Assembly: GCA_021234155.1 (NCBI GenBank)
Contig: JAJEKV010000021.1
Location: forward strand, 16,445,563-16,509,562
Length of the DNA: 64,000 nt
Source: Isoetes taiwanensis
Taxonomy: Eukaryota; Streptophyta; Lycopodiopsida; Isoetales; Isoetaceae
Reading direction: 5' to 3'
Of this stretch, positions 1-11,699 are shown in pieces (position 1 is the stretch's first letter; every line of letters begins with the position of its first letter). The notes below the pieces were generated by a model, which was given only the letters and a program-made list of their open reading frames with translations, was not told where the DNA came from and searched no databases. The position numbers were made by a program, and so were the translations under genes.

Positions 1-2
1 AC

Positions 3-1648
3 ATGTTTATATCTTCTAAGTTGGTGGAAGAACTGCACCTATCTTGTGTTAAGACTAACAAGTACAAGGTAGATGGGCCTTTTGTGAATGATTCTCAGGT
101 GGAGGATCGTAAAGCTATTGGGGTGCCCTTGTGTAGGAAAAGCTTGACTTTGACCTCTTGGATGTTGGCCGATATGATGTGGTGCTGGGGATAACATGGT
201 TGCAGCGGGTTAAGCCTACTGCAATAGATTGGAACAGTCACCAGGTGACGTTGAAGCACGATGGACGTGAGATCTATCTGCAAAGGAGTCCTTTGATGGG
301 AGCTTCCAAGATCGTACCATCACTTCAGGTCAAGAAACTGGTACGTAAATCTTCCAATCAATGTTTTCTTCTATTTATTGATGAATGTTATCCTGCTTTG
401 GAGTGTTGTCATATGAGTGCTGATAGTGAGGTCATAGAGAATTCAAAAGGCCAAATAGAGTTGCAGGATCTGTTATATGAAGTTCAGGATGTGTTCCCTG
501 AGGAGCTGCCTGAAGGCCTTCCACCTTGTAGAGAGATTGAACATGAGATTGATTTAGAGCCTGGATCCAAACCCGTGTTTCGTACCCCTTATAGATTGTC
601 CATATTGGAACAAGAGGAGGTTAAAAAGCAGGTTCATGAGCTGTTAGCCAAAGGGTTTGTGAGACCTAGCAAATCCCCTTATGGTGCTCATGTCATTCTA
701 GTCAAGAAAAAGGACGGATCAATGCGGATGTGCATTGATTATCGTGCCTTAAATAAGATCACGATCAAGAATAGGTACCCCTTGCATAGGATTGACGAGA
801 TTATGGATAGATTAACAGGAGCTAAATATTTTTCTAAGTTGGATTTGCGCAGTGGTTATCACCAGATAAGGGTGAAGGAGTCGGATGTACATAAGACTGC
901 CTTCAGGACCACTTTTGGTCATTTTGAATTTTTGGTGATGCCCTTTGGACTAACGAATGCTCCTGCTACTTTTTCCAGAATGATGAATGAGGTTTTTGCA
1001 GGATGTCTTGATACTTTTGTTGAAGTATTTTTAGATGATATCCTGGTGTATAGCAAAACCTTAGAGGAGCATTTGAATCATTTGCGCTCTGTGTTAACTC
1101 TACTCAGACAGCATAAGTTGTATGCAAAGATGTCAAAATGTGAATTTTTGAAAGCACAGGTGGAATATTTGGGCCACATTGTATCTGGTGAAGGTGTAGC
1201 TGTAGATCCCAAGAAGACGAAGGCAATTCAGTCTTGGCCTGTGCCAAAGAATATATCTGAGTTGCGTAGTTTCTTGGGATTGGCCAGTTATTATCGCAGA
1301 TCTGTCTGGAAGTTTGCCAAGATTGCAGCTGCTTTGACTATGTTATTGAAAACTAATGTCCACTGGCAATGGACGGTGAAGCAGCAGCAGGCAATGGATA
1401 TGTTGAAGAGGTTGCTAACCTCAGCGCCTATTCTGTTGATTCCAGACATGAGTAAACCTTATGAGGTTTACACGGATGCTTGTGGTTATGCCATTGGTGC
1501 TGTTCTCATGCAGGATGGTAGAATAGTGGCGTATGAAAGTCGCCAACTCAATGCTACTGAGAAGAACTATTCCACCTATGAGCAGGAGTTACTGGCAATG
1601 GTTCATGCGCTCAAGGTCTGGAAACATTATCTCCGCAATCTATACTGA
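3..1648 (+). pseudogene. Ty3/gypsy pol remnant: protease tail, reverse transcriptase, start of RNase H
   Basis: The element is cut by the window edge. A protease tail ending DVVLGITWL spans a frameshift near 150. The main frame (158-1648, 496 aa) then gives a Ty3/gypsy reverse transcriptase: [41 protein letters not shown] and the catalytic FLDD at about residue 290. RNase H starts with the TDACG motif near residue 437. The frame ends at about 1648, where RNase H breaks off before its TDHKPL motif, which continues in another frame. RT order and motifs are those of Metaviridae (order PR-RT-RH-INT). The frameshifts make it non-autonomous. No start is assigned because the 5' part lies outside the window. 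Confidence 0.93.
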
Positions 1649-1649
1649 T

Positions 1650-3300
1650 CATAAACCCTTGAAATTCCTGCAAAGCCAGGCCGAGGTAAGTCCAAGGCAA
1701 GCAAGATGGTTGGACTTCATTTTCATATTGCACATCTTCCCGGGAAAAAGAATCCTGTTGCTGATGCTCTTTCTAGGGTTCGGGAAGTAAATGTGATGGT
1801 TCAATGTGAAATTGCTTTGGTGTCACAGATTAAGCAAGCATATGACTTGGATGCCTATATTTTGAGTATGCAGCATCTATCCAAGTTACCTGATGCTTGG
1901 AATATCCAGAATGGACTCTGGTATCATAAGGGACGAATTTATGTTCCTGCTGTGGACACTTTGAGAAAGCAATTATTGAGCGAATTTCATGATGCACTCT
2001 ATGCTGGGCATGGGGGTGAATGGAAAACATATGAATCGCTCAAGAGAATGTTTTAATGGCCTAGCTTGAAAGAGGATGTGCAGGAATATGTGAAAGTTTG
2101 TGAGACTTGTCAGCAGGTTAAAGCGGGTCGAGGCAAGACTCCAGGGCTTTTGCAACCTCTGCCTGTGCTAGAGGAGCGATGGAGTGAAATCTCTATGGAT
2201 TTCATTGTGAAGTTGCCTCGTACTGTGCATCACTATACTCAGATACTTGTCATTGTGGATAGGTTGACGAAGTATGCACACTTTATAGACAAAGAATGTT
2301 GATGGCTTGGCGGTGGCCAAGGCTTATATGCAGCATGTGTTTCCCATCTTTGGATTACCCAAAGCTATTGTAAGCGACCGTGATATGAAATTCACTGGGA
2401 ATTTCTGGCGTGAATTGTTCTCTGCATTGAAATGCACTCTTCAGTTCTCTAGTGGAGATCATCTGGAAACGGATGGACAAACTGAAAGAGTGAATCAAAT
2501 TCTGGAGGATATGCTGAGATCTTATGTGGCCACTCAGCAATCCAGATGGAAGGACTATTTGCCAATTGTGGAGTTTGCTTACAACAATGGGTTCCAACAT
2601 AGCATCAAAACTAGCCCGTTTGTGGCTATGTTTGGGAGAAATTCCAGAGGACTTGTATCGCTTGGTTTTGAAGGACTAAAAACTGATGCTGCTATACGTA
2701 TGCTTGAAGGCATGGATGTGACACTTGGGTTGTGTCAGCTGCATATGAGACATGCCCAGGATCGGCAAGGGCACGTGCCAATTTGTCGAGAGCCCCGATC
2801 GAGCTGCATGAAGGTCAGATGGTGTACCTTCGTGTGGTCTTCCCTGCAAATCTAAAAAGAAAAGCAATATTGCCATTGCTTGCAGGAAAGAAACCAAAGC
2901 TTTCCCCAAGATACAGTGGTCCTTATAAGATTTTGAAGAAATATAGTGATGTTGCCTTCAAGTTGCAACTCCCACCGAATGTGGACATTCATCCGGTTTC
3001 CATGTAAGCCGCCATACCAGCTCACGGGGAAAGCCGCTAATGTTGTGCCTTCTCGAACACATGGTGGAGTTGGACGTAATTCCTACCCCGAAAAGAATAT
3101 TGAATTCCCGATAGTGCGGATCCGCCAAAGAGACCGATGGAATTTCGGTGAAATGGAAACATAGACCTGCCTCGTAGGCGACGGGGAGAGTCGACGCTTC
3201 ATGACTCAATATCCCGGATGTTATGGCTCAATGGTCCGAGCTGATTCTTGAGGATAAGAATCCGGGGAGTATTGTGCCTAAAAATAAATTCGCGAGACTA
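1650..3300 (+). pseudogene. Ty3/gypsy pol remnant: RNase H end, integrase, C-terminal tail
   Basis: This continues the same polyprotein across breaks near 1640 and 1710. The RNase H end (TDHKPLKFL, then PGKKNPVADALSR) leads to an HHCC zinc site (AGHGG ... CETCQQ) and the integrase core. The catalytic residues are visible: D in SMDFIVK near 2195, D in SDRDMKF near 2370 and E in DGQTERVN near 2475. In-frame stops lie at 2054-2056 and 2300-2302, with frame changes near 2305 and 2760. A C-terminal stretch follows (LSPRYSGPYKILKK ... DIHPVS), and a weak AQWSELILEDKNPGS trace reaches about 3300, where an unrelated repeat begins. No 3' LTR was recognised, so the element is probably truncated here. 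Confidence 0.9.
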
Positions 3301-3312
3301 ATATTGTGCATA

Positions 3313-3660
3313 TTATTAAGAATTCCAAGGTTTCTAGATCCTTGTGCTAACAAGCAAAAAGTTTCCCACTTTGGTTTCTCACCACAAGAATCCATGGAGG
3401 CCAAAGGTCGCTATTAAATTCTAGTTCAAAAATGTTTGTGTATGGGTGTTGCAAACTTTATGACTTTCTTAATAATGGGATCAATCCGCCTATCTTTATG
3501 GTAACTTTTACTTATGTTCTATTTGTTTTATTGTGATGAAATTCAAAAGCTACAAAGTGATGAAAGCCTCAAAGGAATTTAGTTTTTTCCTCGGGTTTGA
3601 ATTTAAATTTTTGTCACACTGTGGATGTCCCTAAGGCCCTCAAGGCCAAAAAATTTTTTT
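3313..3660 (+). repeat. Dispersed repeat, copy 1 (second copy at 17898-18283)
   Basis: Read by eye, this stretch aligns over its whole length with 17898-18283. Both share the string TTTCTCACCACAAGAATCC and the same order of motifs up to a run of A. Both copies are followed at once by the left arm of the fold-back element, so the two segments seem to have been copied together. No coding frame is evident. Confidence 0.75.
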
Positions 3661-3846
3661 GCAACACAAACCATTAACATCCAACATATAAAAATTAAAT
3701 CCCCCAACACATAACAACCATTGACATTAACAACCAACACATAACTACCATTGACATTAATTAACACAACCATTGGGTCCAAATACATTTAAATTAAAAT
3801 CCCCCTTAAACCCCTTTGGTTTGGGTGCATATTCACACCTGGGTGA
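3661..3846. repeat. Fold-back MITE-like element, copy 1 (left arm only)
   Basis: This matches the left arm of the complete copy at 18284-18885, ending in the signature TTTGGTTTGGGTGCATATTC followed by ACACCTGGGTGAC. The centre and right arm are missing; unrelated sequence starts at about 3847. It is therefore a half element. Confidence 0.7.
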
Positions 3847-4039
3847 CTAATGAAATGTTCTATGGTGTTTGGGCCATAGACGTGTTATGGTCGCATGTCA
3901 CCTAGTCCAAGTTGTCGCGGTGCACCACGGCATGGTTGACTAGGATATGACGTTGCCGGGTTATTGGGTTTGGAAATAATCATATGGTGTTGGAATTATT
4001 TCCCTTCAAACAATAACAAGGCAATATATGTGGTGTTAT

Positions 4040-4075
4040 ATTTATCTAAGGTAACAAATACCTTTAATGGTTTAT
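4040..4075 (+). promoter_or_regulatory. Possible TATA region inside a short palindrome
   Basis: A TTTATAAAAC box sits in an inverted repeat (AATGGTTT / AAACCATT). Some 40-60 bases downstream is CT-rich sequence of the kind often found in plant leaders, and further down the GC-rich ORFs begin. This could be an LTR or gene promoter. The evidence is composition and motif only. Confidence 0.3.
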
Positions 4076-4117
4076 AAAACCATTGAATAGCAAAAGGTGA
4101 GCACCCCTTCGCTCTGC

Positions 4118-4165
4118 CCTCCTCACTCTCTCTCTCTAGCGCCCTCACTCTCTCTCTAGTGCCCT
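4118..4165 (+). repeat. CT-rich microsatellite
   Basis: Two blocks of (CT)n are embedded in a duplicated phrase (GCCCTCACTCTCTCTCTAG, then GTGCCCTCACTG). A further CTCTCTCTAG block lies at about 4210-4240. Confidence 0.85.
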
Positions 4166-4512
4166 CACTGCCCTTGCATAGAGCCCCTTTGATTTGCCCC
4201 TTTCAGGCTTTCTCTCTCTAGGGTTTACAATCTCTCTCTAGGCCCAAAACCCCCAAACCCCCAAAAGGTGCTTGCCTCGATCACATTTTGGTCCCCAAAT
4301 TGATTCTCGAGCACGCTTTTACAACCTGAGACCCCATAGCCTTTGAAGTCAACAATTAATAATGTTGAGCTAGGCTCCAACATTTGCCCGACATTGCCAT
4401 AGCCCAACCAACCGCCTTCTTGGCCTTGCCTAGCCCGCCATACCGCTATAGCTCGCCATAGCTCGGGCTAGCCCCCCGGGGACTCGACAAGCCCCTCGCC
4501 ATAGCCTAAACC

Positions 4513-5221
4513 TTGCTTGATTTGTGCCACACCCCCCTACCATGGCCACGTAAGATGGGCCACTGGGAAAACCAAGGCGAGGGGCCGCCACGGAAACGGT
4601 CCCGATTAGCCATCATGGACAGGGGAGAGTCATCCTCCATGAAGAAGGAGGCTCGGGCTAAGGCTAAGGCCCACACAGGAACTCCTACCTTGGCGGAGAA
4701 TTGGACGTTAAAGCGGGCGTGGAGGCTAACAGTGCCCGCATTGAAGCTAACAAAGGCTCCGCCGGGCCGGGCATGGCAAAGGAGATGGAGTCCCTGCATC
4801 CCATGTGCTCGTAAGGCAACCGGTGGTCGAAAGAACGCACTACGTGCCCGAAGACCCGCACACAAAGACGAAAGATGGCCTTGACCTGGCACACTTCGAA
4901 CGGCAACAGGCTAGGCAAGAGCTCGCTAACATGCGGGCCCTCCTAGACTCTGTGTTCATCACTCTGGACACCATGACACAGGAGACGGAACGGGCAATGC
5001 ACGAGACGATGGTCACCGTCTCTCGGCTTCAGTCAGAGGTTGAGGAAGCCACCACCATGGCATGGGGAGCGCAGCCGCTTGCGCATGATGCCTGCATTAC
5101 GCCTTCGGTTCTTCGAGTACGACATCGAGCAAAGAAGCCCAGCCTCGACGCCTGCAGGCCGGGCTCGAGCACGCCGCTACTCGTGAGCCCGAGCCCAGGG
5201 GTTGCGGGGCAGCATCCATAG
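4513..5221 (+). other. GC-rich region with two overlapping unidentified ORFs
   Basis: Composition changes sharply to GC-rich near 4430. The frames 4513-4884 (123 aa) and 4805-5221 (138 aa) overlap in different registers. The second has a stretch that could form a coiled coil (residues about 30-75, rich in Q, E, A, L and M), as in some retrotransposon gag or LINE ORF1 proteins. I recognise no domain. Because GC-rich DNA has few stop codons, the frames may be accidental. The block could be the 5' part of the GC-rich LINE that follows, separated from it by an AT-rich insert at 5230-5735. Confidence 0.3.
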
Positions 5222-5229
5222 ACAGGCTG

Positions 5230-5735
5230 TGCATTAGAGGAAAAATGAGATCACATTTTGTCCCATTAAAGGATGCTTAAAATGCCATGTCAGCTTTTTA
5301 AATTGTCCAATAAGAGAAGAGCTCCAGTGTATCTCATTCCAGTATTATGTGGCAACCTGTAATTAATGCAACTGCAACTAACTTCTGTAGTATCTTTTTT
5401 TCATTATAACTTTTGATCCAGAACTCCGATTCAAAAACTTTTTGTAGCAATGGATTCGTCTTCACAAGATCTATCTAGTGATAACCATTCATACATCTTT
5501 TATGATATAACTATACAAGAAATAAGCAAAAAATCATGTTTTTTAAGGTTAACGCATATGACCATATTGAAATACATCATAACCATATATCATTGGAAAG
5601 CTCTTTTTATTTTGCGTCTAATGCAATAAACGTGGCAGCATTTTGATAAGTGGATCAAAAGTTATGCGGGGAAAACGATAGCAATGAAGTTGTTGGTGCT
5701 GCATTAATTGCAGTTAATAGAGGGTAGCCATTCCA
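5230..5735. other. AT-rich stretch, no gene seen
   Basis: No open frame of note. The phrase ATAACTTTTGATCCAGA near 5405 also occurs near 17582, so part of this stretch is probably a dispersed repeat. Confidence 0.5.
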
Positions 5736-6665
5736 TTGGAGGATTCTTATAGGGATGAAATGAGATCTCAAATTTCCTCTAATGGTCTCCCTACCGAGGT
5801 TCATAGTCACCGCAAAGAAGGCGCATGTGAGATGGACAAGCAAAGAAGAAAGCCCCTCGCAAGAGCCGAAGCTCCCCGACTTCACAGTGCCAAGAACGCT
5901 GCCTCGATCAAGCAATTCCGCAACCCCCCAAGATGCATAGCCTCGCGACGCCGCAACTGTGACCACGATCATACTACCCGCCAAGACTCGCCACCCCACG
6001 CCATCCCGTAGCCACCACCACCACCACCTTCCCAAAGACAGCCCCCGCCTTCATCTTTTGACCCGCAGTCGCAGGTAACTCCAAGAGCGCAGACGAGAGG
6101 CCATAATCCGTAGTCCAAGGCATGCCGAAGAGGAGGGGAGAGTTCTCCCGCAAACATCCTAACACACATTCTCGACGGATGACATTTCCTCGGGCTACAC
6201 ATTTCCCGAAAGCAGCCCGCCATGGGGCTCGCGTCTTCGGTCAGAATCGCGATTGTCATATTCGGGTAGCTATGATGCGCAGTGGGTGATGCCATATTGC
6301 GCCGGGCAAGATGTCAAGGGGACGCCCCCGGTATGTGGATCGACCTCACACCCGCACAACAGAGGCACGACAGAGCTTGTTAGGGTCGAGGCATCCGCCA
6401 CCAAGGGGGTGCCGCAGGATTGGTTCGGCAGATGCACATTTTCCCGCCAGCCCATCGGCCGCCAGACTTTACATGCCTTAATCGCACCTGAATGTGGCCC
6501 TCGTCTCGCTTCTCCTACCATAGTCCCCCTTTCCCCCTCCCTACTCCCGCCTCCCTCACGACCCACGCCCTCCTCACCACATGTCGCCCGATCCATCTAC
6601 TTTCACTCAGCCTCGCTTCCCGCCCTCCCCCGCGACTCAGTCTGCGCATACCACCGCCGGGCCGA
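5736..6665 (+). other. GC-rich leader of a decayed LINE, function unassigned
   Basis: The composition matches the endonuclease-RT remnant that follows. Frames are open on both strands only in patches, and none shows a domain I recognise. The position just upstream of a LINE endonuclease suggests 5' untranslated or ORF1 sequence, which is an inference. Confidence 0.35.
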
Positions 6666-6668
6666 CAA

Positions 6669-9316
6669 AATAGGAATTGTGCCTGTGTGGTCTCATGGAA
6701 TTGCCGAGGCTTCCTCGGCAGAAGGGGACAGTCTTAACTCCGTGGCAGCCGATATGGATCTCATCTTTCTCATGGAGACATGGGAGCATGCCGGCACAAG
6801 GCTACCTGATCTGCCGGGTTACCAACATTTCTCGGTCTTCAATACCTGTACAAGACAGAAGGGTCATGGTGGAGTTGCTTGCTACTACCGGACAACCTTG
6901 GCACATTCGGTTACCTCCGTAAGACAGATTGCATAATAACCGTAATTTGTGGAGTTCGTGGTGCATAATACCAGTGGCAACCCTCTTTCTCTGGCAGCCT
7001 GTTATTTCCCTCACGCAGAGAGCACCTTCTATCGCAGCCACTCCGATGCGGATAGGATGGACCCTAATAACGATCTATATGATGACATACAAAGAACACA
7101 AGCGCTGGGTAGGGTCGCCCTTCTTGGGGATTTCAATGCACCTGACAGGAGTAGAGCAACCCATGAGACTTGACCCCCTCGCTAACGATGTCCCGCGGCA
7201 GCCTACGCCTCGCAGAGGCAACCTCGCCACGAGGATCGGATGACGCCTGTGTCACTCGCTTTGGTAGACAGCTGTTCCTCGCTATGCATTTTTTGACTTG
7301 ATAATTTGCAATGGCCTGTCACAGTGGCCCCCTTCTACAAGTGCACCCGCATGTGATAATCGGGGAGGGTCTAGTGTGGTGGACTATGTGCTCGAAGAAG
7401 TTGCTAAGATATGCATCTCATCGGGCCAAGCTTCCGGTGGGCACCGATACGGGATGAGGAGGTCGACTCGTCACCTCCCACCGATTTGGACATGGCTTGG
7501 CAAGCCGCAGAAATCCCCCATCGCTACCCCCTCGCCATCCTCGCCATGCATCGGATTATGGGCGTGCAGAGACTACGCCAGATGCTCATGGATGCCCCCG
7601 CCAGCAATTCATGGACCCCCACACTAGAGCAGCGATGCATCGCTTGACCGAGCTATTACGGATGCAAATGACAAAGTTTTGGGAGACCCCCATAGCCGCC
7701 AGAGACAAAGAACGCTTCAAGCAGAACCGTGGTTTAATGCAGAGTGTAAAGAACGCAAGTGCCAGCCCGGCCACATTCGATCCAGTACCCGCTATGTGCC
7801 ACCACATAGTATCGCACCCATCCGGCGAGACAAAGCATGCGGTACCTTGCCGTGCACCGTGGGGAGATGTTCGCCCATCGACACTCATCCGAACCTTTTG
7901 GCGCAGAAAGTGCTTCAAGGCCACAACCTTTGCTGTGGAACATCACACCCCGCAAGGAGCAAAGATTTGCAAAGAGTTTCTATGACCCGGCCAGGACGCT
8001 GCACGCCCATACCCCCCACGTGATGGCCCCCATTGGTTCTCGCGAGGAGGATGTTGTGGAGGGCCTGCAACGGCCGGCTAATGGGAAGGCAAACACCCCT
8101 CTAATTTCGCATGCGTGCCGAAGTTACTTAAATGGGCAGGCAGTCACCGTGCCGATCCTCACTACCCTGTTCAACGAGCATTGCAGAAGGTTTCCACAAT
8201 GGACCACAAGCAGGGTTGTCCCCATTCACAAGGCAAAGGACCCACACCGTCCGCCAATTACCTGGACATCATGGTCGCAAAGATTTGCCAAACTGCTATC
8301 GGGCATTCTCGAAAGCAAAGAAGCTGACCTACCGGGCGTAGGCAGCAGATGCGACAGCCCTCACACAAGCAGGCTTTAGACCATGCCACTAACGATTGAC
8401 CATATCTTTACATCGCTGGCACCGATTGAAGATGTACCAAAACCATCGGCAGACTTGTATTGCTGCTTTGGACTTCGCTGGCTTTCGACACGGCCCCCTC
8501 GAAAGCCGGGTGGGCTAGATCAAGGCAATCGGGCTGCCGCCGCTCGGTGCGTAATGCCATATACAGGCCGTATGAGAGTTGTTTTGGCGGATGCACCGAC
8601 GGGCCAAGCATTCACCAAGAGTGTCGGGTCCTACAGGCTGCCCCTCTCACCAACACTTTTGGCCTCTATATTGACCTCGCTAGAGCCCCGGCTTCGAAAG
8701 CATGGGGAGGGGGAGGGGGATGGCATACAACTTTTGCACCGTAATCCCCCCACCATCTATGCGACGATGTTGACCTTCCGCCCACACCCTTAAGCTATGC
8801 GGCAGCCTCATCCGATGCCCTAGACATCCTCTGCCAGCATGACATTACGCGCTGAATGCCCAAGACCGTGGTGGTTCTCACTCATATCCTCTTTCACGCC
8901 ACCCCACGCCCTCGCGACTTCACATATCGAGGACAGCCTATGGAGGTCACGCCCACCTACAAGTACCTAGGGGTGGAGTTCCTCCTCGCCTGCTGGTAGA
9001 CGCCCATCCGCTTATGGGTGACAAAAGCCGAAAGCGCTTTTATGCCATGCGTAACAACAAATACCGTGCAGAGCTCTATGATTGGGGCCATCACCACATC
9101 TGCTTCGGGCGCTGGTCGAGCCTCGCCCTTCCGTACGGGTTCGAGGTTTGGGGCCCCTCTTGCCTTTTGGCTTAATTCGAATGATTTGGAGCAGTGCGTA
9201 AGGCATTTTCGACACGCACTTGGGGTGAAACCTTCATCCCCCTATCGATTCTCACAAGCAGAAATCGATTCCCTGGCCACGGGCAAAATTTTGATAGACA
9301 CATCATCTATTTTCGT
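6669..9316 (+). pseudogene. Decayed GC-rich LINE ORF2 (endonuclease and reverse transcriptase)
   Basis: Pieces appear in the expected order in shifting frames. The endonuclease starts with VSWNCRGFLGRRG near 6690, then DLIFLMETWEHAG near 6755, then ALLGDFNAPDRS near 7120, then VVDYVLEEV near 7375. A linker gives GLQRPANGKA and RVVPIHKAKDP at 8060-8240. RT follows: a fingers trace QAGFRP near 8365, a palm trace (FGLYIDLARA near 8660) and a YADD box near 8758 that has lost one base. KYLGVEF lies near 8965. A closely similar but AT-rich element lies at 24.0-27.1 kb. The many frameshifts show it is dead. Confidence 0.8.
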
Positions 9317-9317
9317 A

Positions 9318-9356
9318 AAGTAGTTAATATTTATTTATTTTATTTATTTATTTATG
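9318..9356 (-). repeat. TAAA-type microsatellite tail of the - strand LINE
   Basis: On the - strand the LINE 3' region ends in repeated ATAA/ATAAA units at its 3' side, as expected for a LINE that terminates in a short-repeat tail rather than plain poly(A). Confidence 0.65.
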
Positions 9357-10860
9357 TCTATGCTCACTGGGCCAAGAAGGCCATGGAGCCCAAATACATC
9401 GGACTTTTAAGCAAGAAAGAACGGCTCATCTAACGCTTTGATATACAATCCCATCAGAAAAATGGTAATTGAAACAAAGACTTGAAGTTTTCTACATGTA
9501 TGCCGAATCTCTCTCTAAGATCTTCATATGTTTGGGCACTTAGTAAAAACATGATCTTCGCCCCTCAACACTATCTCAGATCACACAAGCCGCAAAGTCT
9601 CTTCAATGGGTTTTTAGACCATCGACCGCCTCGATTGCCAACCTCGGAGAGCTTAACCTATACCGTGCCATTATTTTCTTCAAAAATCTCGTAGATATCA
9701 GCTCTCATGTATTCCCCGACGCCATATGAGTCTAAAGAATTCACATGCTCTCTCGTAATGGATCATTCTCGCTTCCCTCGCCTCGACCACAAGCCTGAAT
9801 GCAAGCTGCTCAAGCAATTGTCTTGCTTCCTTTTTTATTGTCCGCCAATTTTCATCCTGTTAGCCCCCATTTTTCGCCCATTTCATCACATCCACCAACC
9901 AGCCATGTTCTAATGAGACTCGCATTGCTTGATGCGCTAATACATCTGATGGCATGCTATTCAATCTATTCACAAAGTTTATAGTTTGATACAAGGCTTC
10001 TAGCTCCAAGGGATACAATCTCGCCTCTCGCAAGCATAAGAGCATATGGTATTGTGCCTTTTACACCTAATTCTTCTTCGATAAACCTGCTTTTTTGCAA
10101 TGCATTCCACTTGTATCCGTGAGCTTAGAAGACAATCCCGCCCCCCAAACCGGGACCCATACGTAATTATTGAGCTACCGGTGTCTTATACAAAAACTTT
10201 TTCAGCCCCCAATCTTGTAAGTGTATCTTTGAGCAGCGTGATAGCATCCCATATAGAGCAAAGATTTCCCCAAGAACACGCCTTTTAATGCAATCTTTCC
10301 AATTATAATTTGATGAGAAATCTATCCCCAAATATTTGAAACTCTCCACATTTTCAATAGTGACACCTCGATATGTGAATCAAAGGGTCTCTCTCTCGTA
10401 CAAAGATCATGATTTTCGCTTTAGCTATGTTCACTTTCATGGATTTCCTTATACAAAACTCCTCCAAAGCATTCAAATGTGCCTCAGAATGCCGTTTCTT
10501 GGTTCTTTGAGCGCTTACATCATCAGATAAAGCAACAATTTTATCACATAGTCTCCTAACTCAGCCTCCCCAATCATTCTTAGCTTGCATCCACTCATCC
10601 AATTGCCTATAAACAAACCGAATAATGTGGGAGACATGGACATCCCCGCTCTCACACCTATATTATTCCCGATCACAGAATTTAAGTCCCATGCTACCGA
10701 TACAAGAACTTCGAGTATAACTGCGGACACCGCCTCCTTTGATCTCATCCGAACCCTAATCTGATCCATACGATCCCCCAACTCTCTTCTCCTGGATCAG
10801 ACAAATGCTTTGGTAAAATCTACTTAAAAGCAACATACAATGCTCGTTAGGACCTTTCGC
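9357..10860 (-). pseudogene. LINE ORF2 remnant (reverse transcriptase, C-terminal part)
   Basis: Read on the - strand, the palm motif GMSMSPTLFGLFI appears near 10650, then the catalytic box as LSDD near 10525. KVNIAKAKIMIF follows near 10420 and ESFKYLGIDFSSNYNWKDC at about 10350-10290. The order and spacing are those of a LINE RT followed by the thumb. Stops and frameshifts break the frame throughout. The element faces the LINE on the other strand, and the two meet at the TAAA tail. This may be an insertion into that LINE, but no target duplication was seen. Confidence 0.75.
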
Positions 10861-11500
10861 TTGTTCAACCGTAACTCTCGTGAGCTAAAAGCATGATCCA
10901 ATGTGCTATGGGTGATGCTCGGCTCCCCACACGCTTACGTTGGGGGCAATGGGCCCAGCAGCTGCCTGGGGGGTAAGAGAGATCAGTGGTTCGCCAGATG
11001 GAACGTGTAGGAGCACAGAAGCGTGCAGGTGGACGCGTCCACCCGGAAAGGGTCCCAAGTGCCCTTCCCCCATACAACATTCTCTGCAGATTTTTGTGTC
11101 TGGCCTATATCTATGCTAGTGCTTTTACGGAAAAAAAGAAACTAAAACAATCTAAAACAATACCTCTATCGCTAGATCCAGCACGGCAGGCATCGCAGGA
11201 AGCTTGAAATAACCTTACTCCCGATCCGACCTCAGCATTCAAACAATTAGCTTCTGGTGCCCTTTCTTTTGATGAAAAGAGACCCAAAAGCCCGCCGATC
11301 CTCTCTCCTCCATCCTTCACGCACTATCCTTCTCTGCCAATAGATCTTCTATGCTCCATCCTTCTCTGTAGTATCCACACCCATAGGCAAGAAGGGAGAG
11401 CTCTAGAAATGGGTGTCGATGATTGCATGTCAAGCATACAATGTAAGATTAATGAAGTTTTCAATTTAAGCCTAGAAAACAAGAAAATATTACCTGCGAC
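10861..11500. other. No gene recognised
   Basis: The first 220 bases are GC-rich like the LINE at 6.2-9.3 kb and may be its displaced continuation. The rest has only short frames with no recognisable motif. Confidence 0.4.
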
Positions 11501-11504
11501 AAAG

Positions 11505-11660
11505 TACCTTTTTTCAAAATCTGCCTTAATCAAGTCTGCATCAATTTCTCTAGAAATAGGACCTTGTAGAGAAGGCTCTGTTTCTGTTGCATCAAGCTTC
11601 TCGACAGTAGAGAATATAGAGGCAAGGTTTCCAAAATTTTCAGAGGTAGTTTCACCAGAA
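11505..11660 (-). other. Possible host exon, gene unknown
   Basis: On the - strand an open frame reads GETTSENFGNLASIFSTV, then a segment ending KADFEKRYFVAG. It runs straight into a donor-like CAG/GTAATATT near 11504. The amino-acid mix looks like real coding sequence, but no family was recognised. A 20-base duplication (CCAGAATGCTGATTTTAGCA) abuts it at 11658-11695, where the retrotransposon region begins. A second possible exon of the same gene lies beyond the retrotransposon near 15.0 kb. Confidence 0.35.
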
Positions 11661-11699
11661 TGCTGATTTTAGCACCAGAATGCTGATTTTAGCAGTAGC

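Noticed and set aside
4506-4918. Long - strand frames opposite the GC-rich ORFs
   Set aside because: They are complementary shadows in GC-rich DNA with few stops and show no domain or codon signal.
5969-6596. - strand frames of 108 aa in the GC-rich block
   Set aside because: Low-complexity translations (Gly/Val runs) from CCA-rich DNA, opposite a LINE on +; no support for coding.
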